This document shows, in pieces, positions 52,239-60,776 of a DNA stretch of 64,000 bases. The translations under genes were made by a program, and so were the position numbers. Origin of the DNA: [Flexibacter] sp. ATCC 35208. Lineage in GTDB: Bacteria > Bacteroidota > Bacteroidia > Chitinophagales > Chitinophagaceae. The stretch spans positions 62,001 to 126,000 of the forward strand of contig NZ_MTKN01000001.1 of NCBI RefSeq assembly GCF_001975825.1, read 5' to 3'. The notes below the pieces were generated by a model. It saw only the letters and a program-made list of their open reading frames with translations. It was not told the origin of the DNA and made no database searches. Each line of letters starts with the position of its first letter. The stretch's first letter is position 1.

Positions 52239-55238
52239 ATGAAAAACACGTTATCGAAAACGGGGGTGATACTCCTGTATCTGCTATTGTTGGGAACCCT
52301 GGTACGCGCACAACAGTTGGTGAACCTTTCGGGAAGGGTGACAGCACCAGATGGAACACCCGTGATAGGTGCTACTGTAGCTGTGAAAGGCAAATCGACC
52401 GGTACTGTCACCGACAACATGGGTGCTTATAAGTTGAAAGTCTCGCCCGGCGCCACAATCGTCATCTCATTTATTGGTTATTTGCCACAGGAAATCCCCC
52501 TCAACAACCGATCGTCTATTGATGTGATGTTGGCCGAAGACAACAAGAAACTCGAAGAAGTGGTCGTAGTTGGTTATGGACAGCAAAAGAAGAAAGATGT
52601 GACCGGGTCTATTGCTTCGATCAGTAGCAAGGCGATCATGGAAGTACCGGTTACAAATGCGCAACAGGCGCTGCAGGGAAGGACCCCTGGTATAGATGTC
52701 ATTAATAATAGTGCGAAGCCGGGTGATGAGCCGAGAGTACGTGTGCGGGGAACGCGATCGCTTTCTGCCGGAAATGATCCTTTGTATGTAGTAGATGGAA
52801 TTCCTTTTGCAGGGGCGATGAATGATATCAATCCGGCGGATATCATGTCGATGGATATTTTGAAAGATGCATCTGCGACTGCTATTTATGGTTCGCGAGG
52901 TGCGAATGGAGTGGTGCTGGTGACTACGCGAAAAGGGAAAAGTGGGAATAAACCAGTAGTGAGTTATGGAGGGTTGTATGGGTATGTGCATGCACTGGGG
53001 CGTACGGATATGATGGATGCCCAGCAGTATACCGAAATGAAAAGAGAGGCGTATCGTACCACAGGGGCTTATGATGATAGTAACCCGGATGCTTCGGATG
53101 CGAAGATATTTAATGCAACAGAGTTGGCGAATATCAAGAGAGGCGTGAATACAGATTGGCAGAAGTTGTTGATTAGTCCGGGTTGGCAAACGAGGCATTC
53201 CCTGGGTGTGAGTGGAGGATCAGATAAAACAAAGTATGCAGTGACGGGTGGATACTTCAAAGATCAGGGGGTATTGAAATTACAAAGTTATGAGCGCTAT
53301 AACCTGCATGTGGCAGTGGACCAGGAAATCAGTAAACGTATTACAGTAGGAACTTCGATGCTGGCTGCCTATAGTACGCGCAAAGGCAGTAGTTATAATG
53401 GTATGGGAGATGCATTGAAAATGTTGCCGATAGCAGATCCTTATGATGCCAATGGACATCTCATTACATATCCGACGGGTGATAACCAGCAGCCGAATGC
53501 ATTGTTGAATTATGTACCAGGCAACAGGGTAGAAAATTTGTATCATCTTCGGTTCTTCAATAGTCTGTATGGCGAAGTGACCATTCTCGATGGTTTGAAA
53601 TATCGCCTGAATGTAGGGACAGATTTACAGCAGAATAATTATGGGTTGTTTTTAGGAAAGAATAGTACAGACCTGCTCATAGGAGGAGGAGATGCGACGG
53701 CTACCAAACAAAGCCAGTTTGTTTGGGCGTATACAGTAGAGAATCTGTTGACTTATAACAAGACTTTCCGGCAGAAACATAATCTTGGTGTGACGGCATT
53801 GTATAGTGTGCAAAGGCAGCGGGAGGATAGTAGTTCAGCATCAGTGAGAGGTATTCCGGTGGAGTGGCAGCAGTATTATGGATTGGGGCAGGCAGCGAAT
53901 GTGACGGGGATAGGAAGTAGTTTGGGTACGTGGACGATCCTTTCTTATATGGGTCGTGTGAATTATGGATATGATGATAGATACCTGGTAACACTCACTT
54001 TGCGTGCGGATGGTTCCAGCCGTTTTGCACCGGGACATAAGTGGGGGTATTTTCCTTCAGTCGCATTGGGTTGGAATATTACGAAAGAGCATTTTATGCA
54101 GGGTGCAACATTCTTTGATAATTTGAAATTACGTGCGAGTTATGGTAAGATCGGGAATACGGGGATACCGCCTTATGCCACGCAGGGTTTGTTAGGCAGA
54201 ACGACTTATTCATTTAATAATAAGGGAACGTTGGGGTATTCGCCCATCTTATTGCGCAATCCTAATCTGACGTGGGAGACGACAACATCTTCGAACATTG
54301 GGTTGGATTTTAGTGTGCTGAAGGGAAGGATAAGTGGTACGGTGGAAGTGTATCAACAGAAGACGACAGATTTGTTATTACAGCGATTCCTGCCGTATAG
54401 TAATGGGTTTGATTATGTGTTGGAGAATACAGGGGAGACGCAGAATAAAGGGATAGAGGTAGGAATTTCGACCGTGAATATAGAATCGAAGAGTGGGTTT
54501 AGCTGGACTATGGATGTGAACTTTTTTATAAACCGGGAAAAGATATTGGCATTGGGAGAGGGCAAGACACAGGATATAGGGAATGGATGGTTTGTGGGGC
54601 AGCCAACCTATGTATATTACGATTATAAGAAGGTGGGCATCTGGCAGACGGAAGCTGCGGCACAGGTGTATACACAGCATCAGGGAGAGATACAGTTGGC
54701 CGATGTGAATAATGACAAGGTATTGAATGATAAGGATAGGGTGATCTTAGGATCATCGCAGCCGAAGTGGTCTGGAGGTATGACGCAGCGGTTTAGTTAT
54801 AAAGGATTTGATTTGTCGATAGTAGCGTTTGCGAGAATGGGGAGTATGATCAAGAGTGATTTTTATGCGACCTATAATACATTGTTTGGAAGGTATAATA
54901 ACCTGGATGTGAATTACTTTACGCCTGCACATCCATCGAATGAATTTCCACGTCCGAATTCAAACCAGGAGCGGCCTAATAACTATAATACGTTGAGTTA
55001 TTTTGATGGATCTTATTTCAAGATTAGAAATATAGGATTGGGGTATGCGTTGCCAAAGAAGGTGATGGATAGGTGGCAGATGGAGTCGTTAAGATTTTCA
55101 TTGGATGTGAAGCAGCCGTTGATACTGGCGCCATACAGGCAGAAGTGGAAGGGGATAGATCCGGAGGATGTGAATTTGATTGGTATAGATGCGCCGGCAA
55201 CGTGGATGTTGCAATTTGGCGTAAACGCAACGTTTTAA
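52239..55238 (+). CDS. SusC/RagA-like TonB-dependent receptor
   Basis: A 999-residue receptor. Signal peptide MKNTLSKTGVILLYLLLLG with cleavage after VRAQ; carboxypeptidase-regulatory-like domain (LSGRVTAPDGTPVIGATVAV); plug with KLEEVVVVGYGQQKKKDVTG, VRGTRSLSAGNDPLYVVDG and MDILKDASATAIYGSRGANG; then the barrel, ending with the aromatic FGVNATF. The SusD gene starts 20 bp downstream. Codon use drifts to G/T-rich after about position 52800. Confidence 0.95.
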   Translation: MKNTLSKTGVILLYLLLLGTLVRAQQLVNLSGRVTAPDGTPVIGATVAVKGKSTGTVTDNMGAYKLKVSPGATIVISFIGYLPQEIPLNNRSSIDVMLAEDNKKLEEVVVVGYGQQKKKDVTGSIASISSKAIMEVPVTNAQQALQGRTPGIDVINNSAKPGDEPRVRVRGTRSLSAGNDPLYVVDGIPFAGAMNDINPADIMSMDILKDASATAIYGSRGANGVVLVTTRKGKSGNKPVVSYGGLYGYVHALGRTDMMDAQQYTEMKREAYRTTGAYDDSNPDASDAKIFNATELANIKRGVNTDWQKLLISPGWQTRHSLGVSGGSDKTKYAVTGGYFKDQGVLKLQSYERYNLHVAVDQEISKRITVGTSMLAAYSTRKGSSYNGMGDALKMLPIADPYDANGHLITYPTGDNQQPNALLNYVPGNRVENLYHLRFFNSLYGEVTILDGLKYRLNVGTDLQQNNYGLFLGKNSTDLLIGGGDATATKQSQFVWAYTVENLLTYNKTFRQKHNLGVTALYSVQRQREDSSSASVRGIPVEWQQYYGLGQAANVTGIGSSLGTWTILSYMGRVNYGYDDRYLVTLTLRADGSSRFAPGHKWGYFPSVALGWNITKEHFMQGATFFDNLKLRASYGKIGNTGIPPYATQGLLGRTTYSFNNKGTLGYSPILLRNPNLTWETTTSSNIGLDFSVLKGRISGTVEVYQQKTTDLLLQRFLPYSNGFDYVLENTGETQNKGIEVGISTVNIESKSGFSWTMDVNFFINREKILALGEGKTQDIGNGWFVGQPTYVYYDYKKVGIWQTEAAAQVYTQHQGEIQLADVNNDKVLNDKDRVILGSSQPKWSGGMTQRFSYKGFDLSIVAFARMGSMIKSDFYATYNTLFGRYNNLDVNYFTPAHPSNEFPRPNSNQERPNNYNTLSYFDGSYFKIRNIGLGYALPKKVMDRWQMESLRFSLDVKQPLILAPYRQKWKGIDPEDVNLIGIDAPATWMLQFGVNATF

Positions 55239-55258
55239 TTTCTTAAATTATTTTGATC

Positions 55259-56863
55259 ATGAAAAAGTACTTATTCTTAATATTCATAGTGGTGGTATCG
55301 TGTAATAAGATGTTGGATGAGGATGTGGTGACGAATGTGACGGATGATTTTTATAATACGCCGGGAGGGTTTTCGACGGCGGTGAGTGGTAGTTATGCGG
55401 GTTTGAGAAATTTTTATAGTACAGAGCGGGGGATGACGGTGAGTGTGTTTGGAACGGATACGTATACGAATGGGTCGGATGGGGATTTTAAGTTTGTGAA
55501 TCAGTATACGTCGCAGTTGAATCCCAGTTATGCGCATTTGAAGGAGATCTGGAATGGGTTTTATCAGGCGATCAATGTGTGTAATGTGGTGACGACGAGG
55601 GCGGATGCGATACCGGGACTTGATTCGGCAGTTAAGCTATCGGGAGTGGCGCAGGCGCGGTTTTGCAGGGCGAATTATTATTTTATATTGTTGCAGTTGT
55701 TTGGTGATGTGCCGTTGAATTTGAAAGAGAATACTTCGATTGTGACGGAGGCGCATCGTGATCCGGTGGCTGCTGTTTATGCATCGGTGATCAGTGATTT
55801 GCAATATGCGGCGGCGGTGTTGCCGGTGTCGCAGACAGATTGGGGGAGGGCTACGAAGCCGGCGGCGGAGCATTTATTGGCGAGGGTGTATTTAACGAGA
55901 GCATCTTCTGCTTCGGCGGTGGGTACGGATTATGATAGTGCGGCGGTGTATTCGACAAGGGTGATATCACAGTATGGATTTCAGTTATTGCCGGATGTGG
56001 GGCAGGTATGGGCGCAGGGGAATGAGAAGAATAATGAGACGGTGTTTGCGGTGCAGTATGTGAATGATGCGTTGTATAATTCGTCGGATAATAATGCGTG
56101 CAGGTTCTTTTTGATGCAGTATGATGTGTTGGCGGGAATGAAGCGGGATTTGGCGAATGGGACGCCGTGGAAGCGGTTTAGACCGACGAAGTTTTTGTTG
56201 GATACGTTGTATAGGGATCGGGTGAATGATGGGCGGTATGAGAAGTTTTTTACGAGGGTTTGGTACTGTAATGTTGCTACAGATAAGTTGAAGGTGGGGG
56301 ATACTTCGGTGTATATGCCTGGGGTGGATGTGACGGATGGGGAGATAGCGGGTAAGAAGTATTTGTATGTGCCGCCTCGTAATTATACGGAGAAGTTGTA
56401 TCCATCATTGAATAAGTTTGCGGATGCGTTGCGGCCGGATAATCAGGCGAGTGGTGTGCGGCCATTTATAGCTTATCGGTTGGCGGAGGATTATTTGATA
56501 GCGGCGGAGGCGTATATGAAGAAGGGGGATAATGCGACGGCGGTGGAATATATCAATACATTGCGTGTGCGTGCTGCGAAGGTGGGGCCGAGTGATGCGG
56601 AGACGGATGTGCATAAGGAGGCGATGAAGATTGGAGAGGGGGATTTGAGTATTGATTTTATATTGGATGAGCGTGGGAGAGAGTTGGTAGGGGAGCAGAT
56701 GGGATGGTTTGATTTGGTGAGGACGGGGAAGTTGTTGGAGAGGGTGAGGTTGCATAATCCACAGGGCGGGTTGAATATAGTGGAGAAGCATGTGTTAAGG
56801 CCGATACCGCAGGATCAGATTGATAGGAGTAGTAATGAGTTTGGGCAGAATGCGGGGTATTAA
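55259..56863 (+). CDS. SusD/RagB-like surface lipoprotein
   Basis: A protein of about 534 residues with a lipoprotein signal (LFLIFIVVVSC). SusD features: MLDEDVVTNVTDDFYNTPGG after the lipobox, AQARFCRANYYFILLQLFGD, KPAAEHLLARVYLTRA, and the C-terminal DFILDERGRELVGEQMGWFD and VLRPIPQDQIDRS. ATG 55259 is preferred over an in-frame TTG at 55253. The whole gene is extremely rich in G and T on the coding strand (GGG, GCG, TTG, GAT, GTG codons), much more than the first susD at 35584. Confidence 0.94.
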   Translation: MKKYLFLIFIVVVSCNKMLDEDVVTNVTDDFYNTPGGFSTAVSGSYAGLRNFYSTERGMTVSVFGTDTYTNGSDGDFKFVNQYTSQLNPSYAHLKEIWNGFYQAINVCNVVTTRADAIPGLDSAVKLSGVAQARFCRANYYFILLQLFGDVPLNLKENTSIVTEAHRDPVAAVYASVISDLQYAAAVLPVSQTDWGRATKPAAEHLLARVYLTRASSASAVGTDYDSAAVYSTRVISQYGFQLLPDVGQVWAQGNEKNNETVFAVQYVNDALYNSSDNNACRFFLMQYDVLAGMKRDLANGTPWKRFRPTKFLLDTLYRDRVNDGRYEKFFTRVWYCNVATDKLKVGDTSVYMPGVDVTDGEIAGKKYLYVPPRNYTEKLYPSLNKFADALRPDNQASGVRPFIAYRLAEDYLIAAEAYMKKGDNATAVEYINTLRVRAAKVGPSDAETDVHKEAMKIGEGDLSIDFILDERGRELVGEQMGWFDLVRTGKLLERVRLHNPQGGLNIVEKHVLRPIPQDQIDRSSNEFGQNAGY

Positions 56864-56875
56864 AGTTGTGAGTAT

Positions 56876-56904
56876 AAATTGTGCGGTCAGTGACCGCACA
56901 ATTT
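56876..56904. terminator. Terminator after susD, overlapping the DUF1016 remnant
   Basis: AAATTGTGCGGTCA (56876-56889), one central base, TGACCGCACAATTT (56891-56904), perfect 14-bp stem. The stop codon of the leftward DUF1016 remnant lies inside the left arm. Confidence 0.88.
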
Positions 56905-57249
56905 ATATTGTGTTGTGATATTAGTTGTTTGGTTAAATTGTGCAGACACTGTCTGCATAATTATATCAGATTGATTATCATCAGATAATGACGGTGTATA
57001 GGCCTCGTAAAACAGCTTCATGTTGTACAGATTTCTACGAGTGAAGCCTTTCAGATCCGGATGATGTTTTTCAATATGATCTGCTAGTTCAGTTACTGTT
57101 TTGTTACCCCAAATAGCATTTTCAACTTTATTACTTATATACGCCCCTACCTGCCAGTAAATATTGATCAATTCAATATTAACTTGCTTGATGGCGTTGC
57201 TTCTTGCCTGTTTTAAAAGCAAGATGACTTCATCAAAACGTGTCTCCAT
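56887..57249 (-). pseudogene. Truncated DUF1016 (YhcG-type PD-(D/E)xK nuclease) N-terminal domain
   Basis: A 120-residue frame that matches only the N-terminal DUF1016 domain: LLLKQARSNAIKQVNIELI, IYWQVGAYISNKVE and DLKGFTRRNLYNMKLFYEAY, then TVSAQFNQ where intact proteins continue with a W-x-H helix and a C-terminal nuclease domain of about 200 residues. That part is missing; the last residues (KLCGH) are read from the susD terminator hairpin. YhcG-type proteins are linked to restriction or recombination. This is most likely a remnant left after deletion. Confidence 0.75.
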
Positions 57250-57363
57250 AAAAATGATTTTACTTGTTGTTTATTAGTCGCTTTAGGTGGGGAAAAGTTG
57301 CAGTTGTGCATAAAAAGATTTATTCACTATCTTTAATCTCACCCTTAAAAACCCCCTTCTCTC

Positions 57364-57945
57364 ATGGCTCAAAAAAACATCCTTTTCCTCACCGGAGACT
57401 ATGCAGAAGATTACGAAACCATGGTACCATTTCAAATGTTACTGATGGTTGGTCATAACGTACATGCAGTATGTCCTGATAAATCGGCAGGGGATAAAGT
57501 CATCACCGCCATCCACGATTTTGAAGGTGATCAGACGTATAGTGAAAAACGTGGTCACAACTTTATCCTGAATGCTTCTTTTTCGGATGCAAAACCTGAT
57601 AAATACGATGCATTGGTGATTGCAGGTGGAAGAGCACCAGAATATTTAAGACTCGATGCACGTGTAATAGAACTGGTAAAACATTTTGCGCATGCAGATA
57701 AGCCGATTGCTGCGATTTGTCATGGTATACAGATATTGACAGTGGCGGATGTGGTGAGAGGCAGGACATTGACAGCTTATCCGGCAGTAGGGCCAGAAGT
57801 GACAATTGCCGGTGGGCATTATGCTGCTGTGAATGTAGATGAGGCGGTGACGGATGGGAATTTAGTGACGGCACCTGCATGGCCGGCGCATCCACAATGG
57901 ATAGCTGCTTTTTTGAAGGTGTTGGGAACGGAGATTAAATTATGA
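57364..57945 (+). CDS. DJ-1/PfpI family protein
   Basis: A 193-residue class I glutamine-amidotransferase-fold protein. It has [20 protein letters not shown] at the start with the conserved glutamate, [18 protein letters not shown], and the nucleophile cysteine in [13 protein letters not shown] (about residue 119), with the following [10 protein letters not shown]. Family members are proteases, chaperones or glyoxalase/deglycase-like enzymes; the exact activity is uncertain. It is a single gene followed by an AT-rich tandem repeat and a terminator. Confidence 0.9.
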   Translation: MAQKNILFLTGDYAEDYETMVPFQMLLMVGHNVHAVCPDKSAGDKVITAIHDFEGDQTYSEKRGHNFILNASFSDAKPDKYDALVIAGGRAPEYLRLDARVIELVKHFAHADKPIAAICHGIQILTVADVVRGRTLTAYPAVGPEVTIAGGHYAAVNVDEAVTDGNLVTAPAWPAHPQWIAAFLKVLGTEIKL

Positions 57946-57959
57946 GTTGGTATGCTTTT

Positions 57960-58130
57960 AGGTTTTTAGCGTTTTTTGAAGATTTTAAAGGTTTAAAGGT
58001 TTAGTGGTTTAAAGATTTAGTGATTTAATGGTTTAGTGATTTAATGGTTTAAAGCTTTAGTGTTATAACGTTTTAAAGTTTTAGTATTTTATCATCTTTT
58101 TTAAGTTTTAATGTTTTTAAAGCTTTAAAA
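57960..58130 (+). repeat. Degenerate short tandem repeat past the DJ-1/PfpI stop
   Basis: About 20 head-to-tail copies of an 8-base unit of the form GGTTTAGT / GATTTAAT / GGTTTAAA, very AT-rich, between the stop at 57945 and the terminator at 58141. It has no coding potential. Confidence 0.8.
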
Positions 58131-58140
58131 GTTTTTAAAG

Positions 58141-58170
58141 AAAAGGCCTTTGCTCATGCGAAGGCCTTTT
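58141..58170 (+). terminator. Terminator after the DJ-1/PfpI gene
   Basis: AAAAGGCCTT (58141-58150) and AAGGCCTTTT (58161-58170), stem extended by three pairs to a TCAT loop, followed by T residues. Confidence 0.88.
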
Positions 58171-58220
58171 TACGCATAATTCAATGATATTTATTATTTT
58201 TGGTATACAATCCTTTTCCT

Positions 58221-59087
58221 ATGAAACGATATTTCCTCCTCTCTTTACTCCTGTGTCCGGCAATTTTCGCTCATGCGCAGCAAGCTGATTCCCTGGTGAA
58301 ATTCCAGAAAGATGGAAAATATGGCTTCAATGATGCCGCGGGTCATGAAAAGATCCCTGCTCAGTATGAGGCAGTGGGTGAATTCGTGGGTGGAGCAGCA
58401 CCTGTGAAGGCAAAAGGGAAGTATGGAATTGTCTTTGCTAATGGAAAGCATTCTGCTTATAAGTATGATTCTGCATGGGTGAAGGGGCAATTCTTTTTTG
58501 TAAGTAAGAAACAGAAGCAGGGATTGCTGGATAGTACGGGAAAGGAATGGGTGGCGCCGGTTTATGAGGAGGTAAAGCCAGAAAAGGATGGATATGCGAG
58601 GATTAAGGTGGGGGAATTTTATGGGATGGTGAACAGTAAGGGGAAGGTAGTTCTGAAACCAGCTTATGATATGATAAGTGGGGTGAGCCATCATAGTGTA
58701 TTGATTTATAATGGGGAGAAATGTGGGCGTGCTAATTTGAAGACGGGACAGATTATTGGAACTCAATATGATAAAGTAGGGCCATTTAAGGATGGGCTGG
58801 CATGGGTGAAGCAGGATAATAAGTTTGGGTTTGTGAATGATAAAGGAGAGGTGGTGATTCCGGTTATGTATGACAGGGTAGGGAATTTTAATGAGGGGTA
58901 TGCGCCGGTTGGGGTGAGTGGGAAGTTTGGGTTTATAGATATGGCAAATAGGGAGGTGATTGCGCGTAAGTATGATAATGCGGTTATTTTCCAGAATGGG
59001 AGAGGGTTGATTAAGTTGAATGGGAAAGTGGGGTATGTGGATAAGGAGGGGAATGAGACATGGACGGAGTCGGTGCCGGGGAAGTGA
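58221..59087 (+). CDS. Exported WG-repeat protein
   Basis: A protein of about 288 residues. ATG 58221 opens a signal peptide (MKRYFLLSLLLCPAIFAHAQ). The mature part consists of about seven WG-like beta repeats of 35-40 residues, each with a G-K-(Y/F)-G-(F/I/M) core: DGKYGFND, KGKYGIVF, KQGLLDSTG, VGEFYGMVNSKG, DNKFGFVNDKG, SGKFGFIDM and NGKVGYVDKEG. WG repeats are thought to form a propeller or solenoid for binding; no enzyme motif is seen. Coding-strand G/T richness rises from about 58560. The final codons are repeated twice beyond the stop. Confidence 0.85.
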   Translation: MKRYFLLSLLLCPAIFAHAQQADSLVKFQKDGKYGFNDAAGHEKIPAQYEAVGEFVGGAAPVKAKGKYGIVFANGKHSAYKYDSAWVKGQFFFVSKKQKQGLLDSTGKEWVAPVYEEVKPEKDGYARIKVGEFYGMVNSKGKVVLKPAYDMISGVSHHSVLIYNGEKCGRANLKTGQIIGTQYDKVGPFKDGLAWVKQDNKFGFVNDKGEVVIPVMYDRVGNFNEGYAPVGVSGKFGFIDMANREVIARKYDNAVIFQNGRGLIKLNGKVGYVDKEGNETWTESVPGK

Positions 59088-59215
59088 GTGGGAAGGTGAA
59101 GAATGGTAATGTGAATGAGACATGGACGGAGTTGGTGCCGGGGAAGTGAGTGGGAAGAGAATAATGATAATTTGAATGAGACATAGACGGAGTCGGTGCC
59201 GGCGGCAGGGAAATA
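59051..59215 (+). repeat. Post-stop echoes of the WG-repeat gene end, 61-62-bp period
   Basis: GAATGAGACATGGACGGAGT starts at 59051 (in the gene), 59113 and 59174 (past the stop; CATAGA in the last copy). Each copy continues with (C/T)GGTGCCGG, and the first two with GGAAGTGAGTGGGAAG, which carries the stop codon. Confidence 0.85.
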
Positions 59216-59493
59216 GCCGGATAAATAAATAATTGAAAATTACAGAATACAGGAAAGAATCAGTTCCTGTAAGAGGATTCTTTACCTCCCGGAGATAGTT
59301 ATTTTATGATTATTTTTGTTTGTTGCGACCAATCATACAGTTTTATTAATATATGACGAAGATCACATTGGTTTCACACCAAACTATCCACAATCCTATC
59401 AATCTTAATTACTTTTTATTACCTTTGCAGCCAAATTCTGGAGCTCCTAAAGGGCTTTTAGTCATATAAACTTTACGTAATACATAAAACATT
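59216..59493. other. Upstream region of atpG
   Basis: AT-rich, no gene. A TACCTTTG at 59420-59427 matches the -7 element and lies 67 bp before atpG; the -33 box is not clear. A short inverted AGCTCC-TAAA-GGGCT follows at about 59442-59457. Confidence 0.4.
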
Positions 59494-60393
59494 ATGTCCG
59501 GTCAGCTTAAAGAAGTTCGCAACCGAATTAAGTCCACACAGTCCAACCTGCAGATCACTAAGGCTATGAAAATGGTGAGTGCTGCGAAACTGCGTCGTGC
59601 GCAGGATGCAATTTTACTGATGCGTCCTTATGCCGTTAAATTGCAGGAAATGTTGCAAAACATTGTTTCCAACAGTGAAGGCAGCATTGACCTGGCATTG
59701 GCAGCAGAGCGTCCTGTTGAAAAGGTATTACTAGTTGTAATAACCTCGGACAGAGGCTTATGTGGTGCTTACAATTCAAACCTGATCAAGCTGACTAAGC
59801 AGGTGATCCGTGAAAAATACCAGGAACAGTTTGAAAAAGGTCATGTAACTATCCTGCCTATCGGTAAGAAAGGTTGGGAGCATTTTGGTAAGAATGGTTA
59901 CAAAATGAACGACACTTACTGGCACCTGTTCGCTCACCTGGATTTCGATCACGTGAAGGAAGCGGCTGCAGCTGCAATGGATGGTTTCACCAGCGGTCAA
60001 TATGATGCCGTTGAGATCATTTATAGCCAGTTCAAAAATGCTGCTACCCAGTTTTATAAAGCTGAACAATTCCTGCCAATCGCAAAGGTGGAGGAAGAAG
60101 TTCCGGCTGCTAAAGGCAAGAAAGTTGCGAAGGCTGACTTTATCTTCGAACCGGAAAAGCAAACTTTGATTGCTGAACTGATGCCGAAGATCCTGAATAC
60201 ACAGTTGTACAAAGCGATGCTGGATGCGAATGCTTCTGAGCATGGTGCCCGTATGACGGCGATGGATAAGGCGACAGAGAATGCAAATGAACTGTTGCGT
60301 AACTATAAGATCAGCTACAACCGTGCACGTCAGGCGGCGATTACAACCGAACTGACTGAGATCGTGAGTGGTGCAGCGGCACTGGAAGGTTAA
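59494..60393 (+). CDS. atpG: ATP synthase F1 gamma subunit
   Basis: A 299-residue central-stalk subunit of the F1F0 ATP synthase. The N-terminal coiled-coil helix (QLKEVRNRIKSTQSNLQITK, AMKMVSAAKLRRAQ), the TSDRGLCGAYNSN core and the C-terminal helix (ASEHGARMTAMDKATENANE, ARQAAITTELTEIVSGA) are intact. An insertion of about 20 lysine- and alanine-rich residues around 200-220 is seen. It stands apart from the other atp genes, none of which are in this window, so it has its own promoter. Three degenerate copies of its last 70 bases follow the stop. Confidence 0.97.
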   Translation: MSGQLKEVRNRIKSTQSNLQITKAMKMVSAAKLRRAQDAILLMRPYAVKLQEMLQNIVSNSEGSIDLALAAERPVEKVLLVVITSDRGLCGAYNSNLIKLTKQVIREKYQEQFEKGHVTILPIGKKGWEHFGKNGYKMNDTYWHLFAHLDFDHVKEAAAAAMDGFTSGQYDAVEIIYSQFKNAATQFYKAEQFLPIAKVEEEVPAAKGKKVAKADFIFEPEKQTLIAELMPKILNTQLYKAMLDANASEHGARMTAMDKATENANELLRNYKISYNRARQAAITTELTEIVSGAAALEG

Positions 60394-60665
60394 TAGCCTG
60401 AATGAGGGCCAGTTACAACCCTGCATAACAAGCGAACTGATTTAGATTGTGATTGATGCAGCGGCGCTGGAAGGCTAATAGCCTGAATGAGGGCCAGTTA
60501 CAACCCTGCATAACAAGCGAACTGATTTAGATCGTGAGTGGTGCAGCAGCGCTGGAAGGTTAATCTTCTGACTTAAGATCTGCTACAACCCCATGTGACA
60601 ACTGAATTCATTGAGATTGTGAGTGGTGTAGTTTTTCTGGAAGGGTAATAGCCTGACTTATACAC
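60341..60665 (+). repeat. Post-stop echoes of the atpG 3' end, 85-bp period
   Basis: The last 53 bp of atpG with its stop and the next 19 bp (60341-60412) recur three times: 60413-60497, 60498-60582 and 60583-60665. Each copy holds a GAACTGA...GATTGTGAGTGGTG... CTGGAAGG(T/C/G)TAAT core including the stop. The extra copies share a 13-bp insertion after TTACAACC that the gene lacks, and copies 2 and 3 share AATGAGGGCC. They contain in-frame stops and are not coding. Confidence 0.93.
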
Positions 60666-60704
60666 ATCGTATTAACAACGATAATTTTTGATTTCTTCAT
60701 AAAG

Positions 60705-60737
60705 GTCAAAGACTGTATTTTCGGTCTTTGACTTTTT
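60705..60737 (+). terminator. Terminator of atpG
   Basis: GTCAAAGAC (60705-60713) and GTCTTTGAC (60724-60732) with an AT-rich loop, followed by five Ts. It lies past the three echo copies, so the copies are part of the atpG transcript. Confidence 0.85.
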
Positions 60738-60776
60738 AGCTTATAGGCGCTGACGCCAGCAATTGAAAACCGGATA

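Noticed and set aside
58245-59123. Antisense frame (about 292 codons) opposite the WG-repeat gene
   Set aside because: It mirrors the G/T-rich codon use of the sense gene and gives a Pro/His/Ile/Leu-rich product with no domain; the sense frame has a signal peptide and WG repeats.
60394-60665. Possible extra coding exon or second atpG fragment
   Set aside because: The copies contain several in-frame stops and no start; they are duplicates of the gene end, not a gene.
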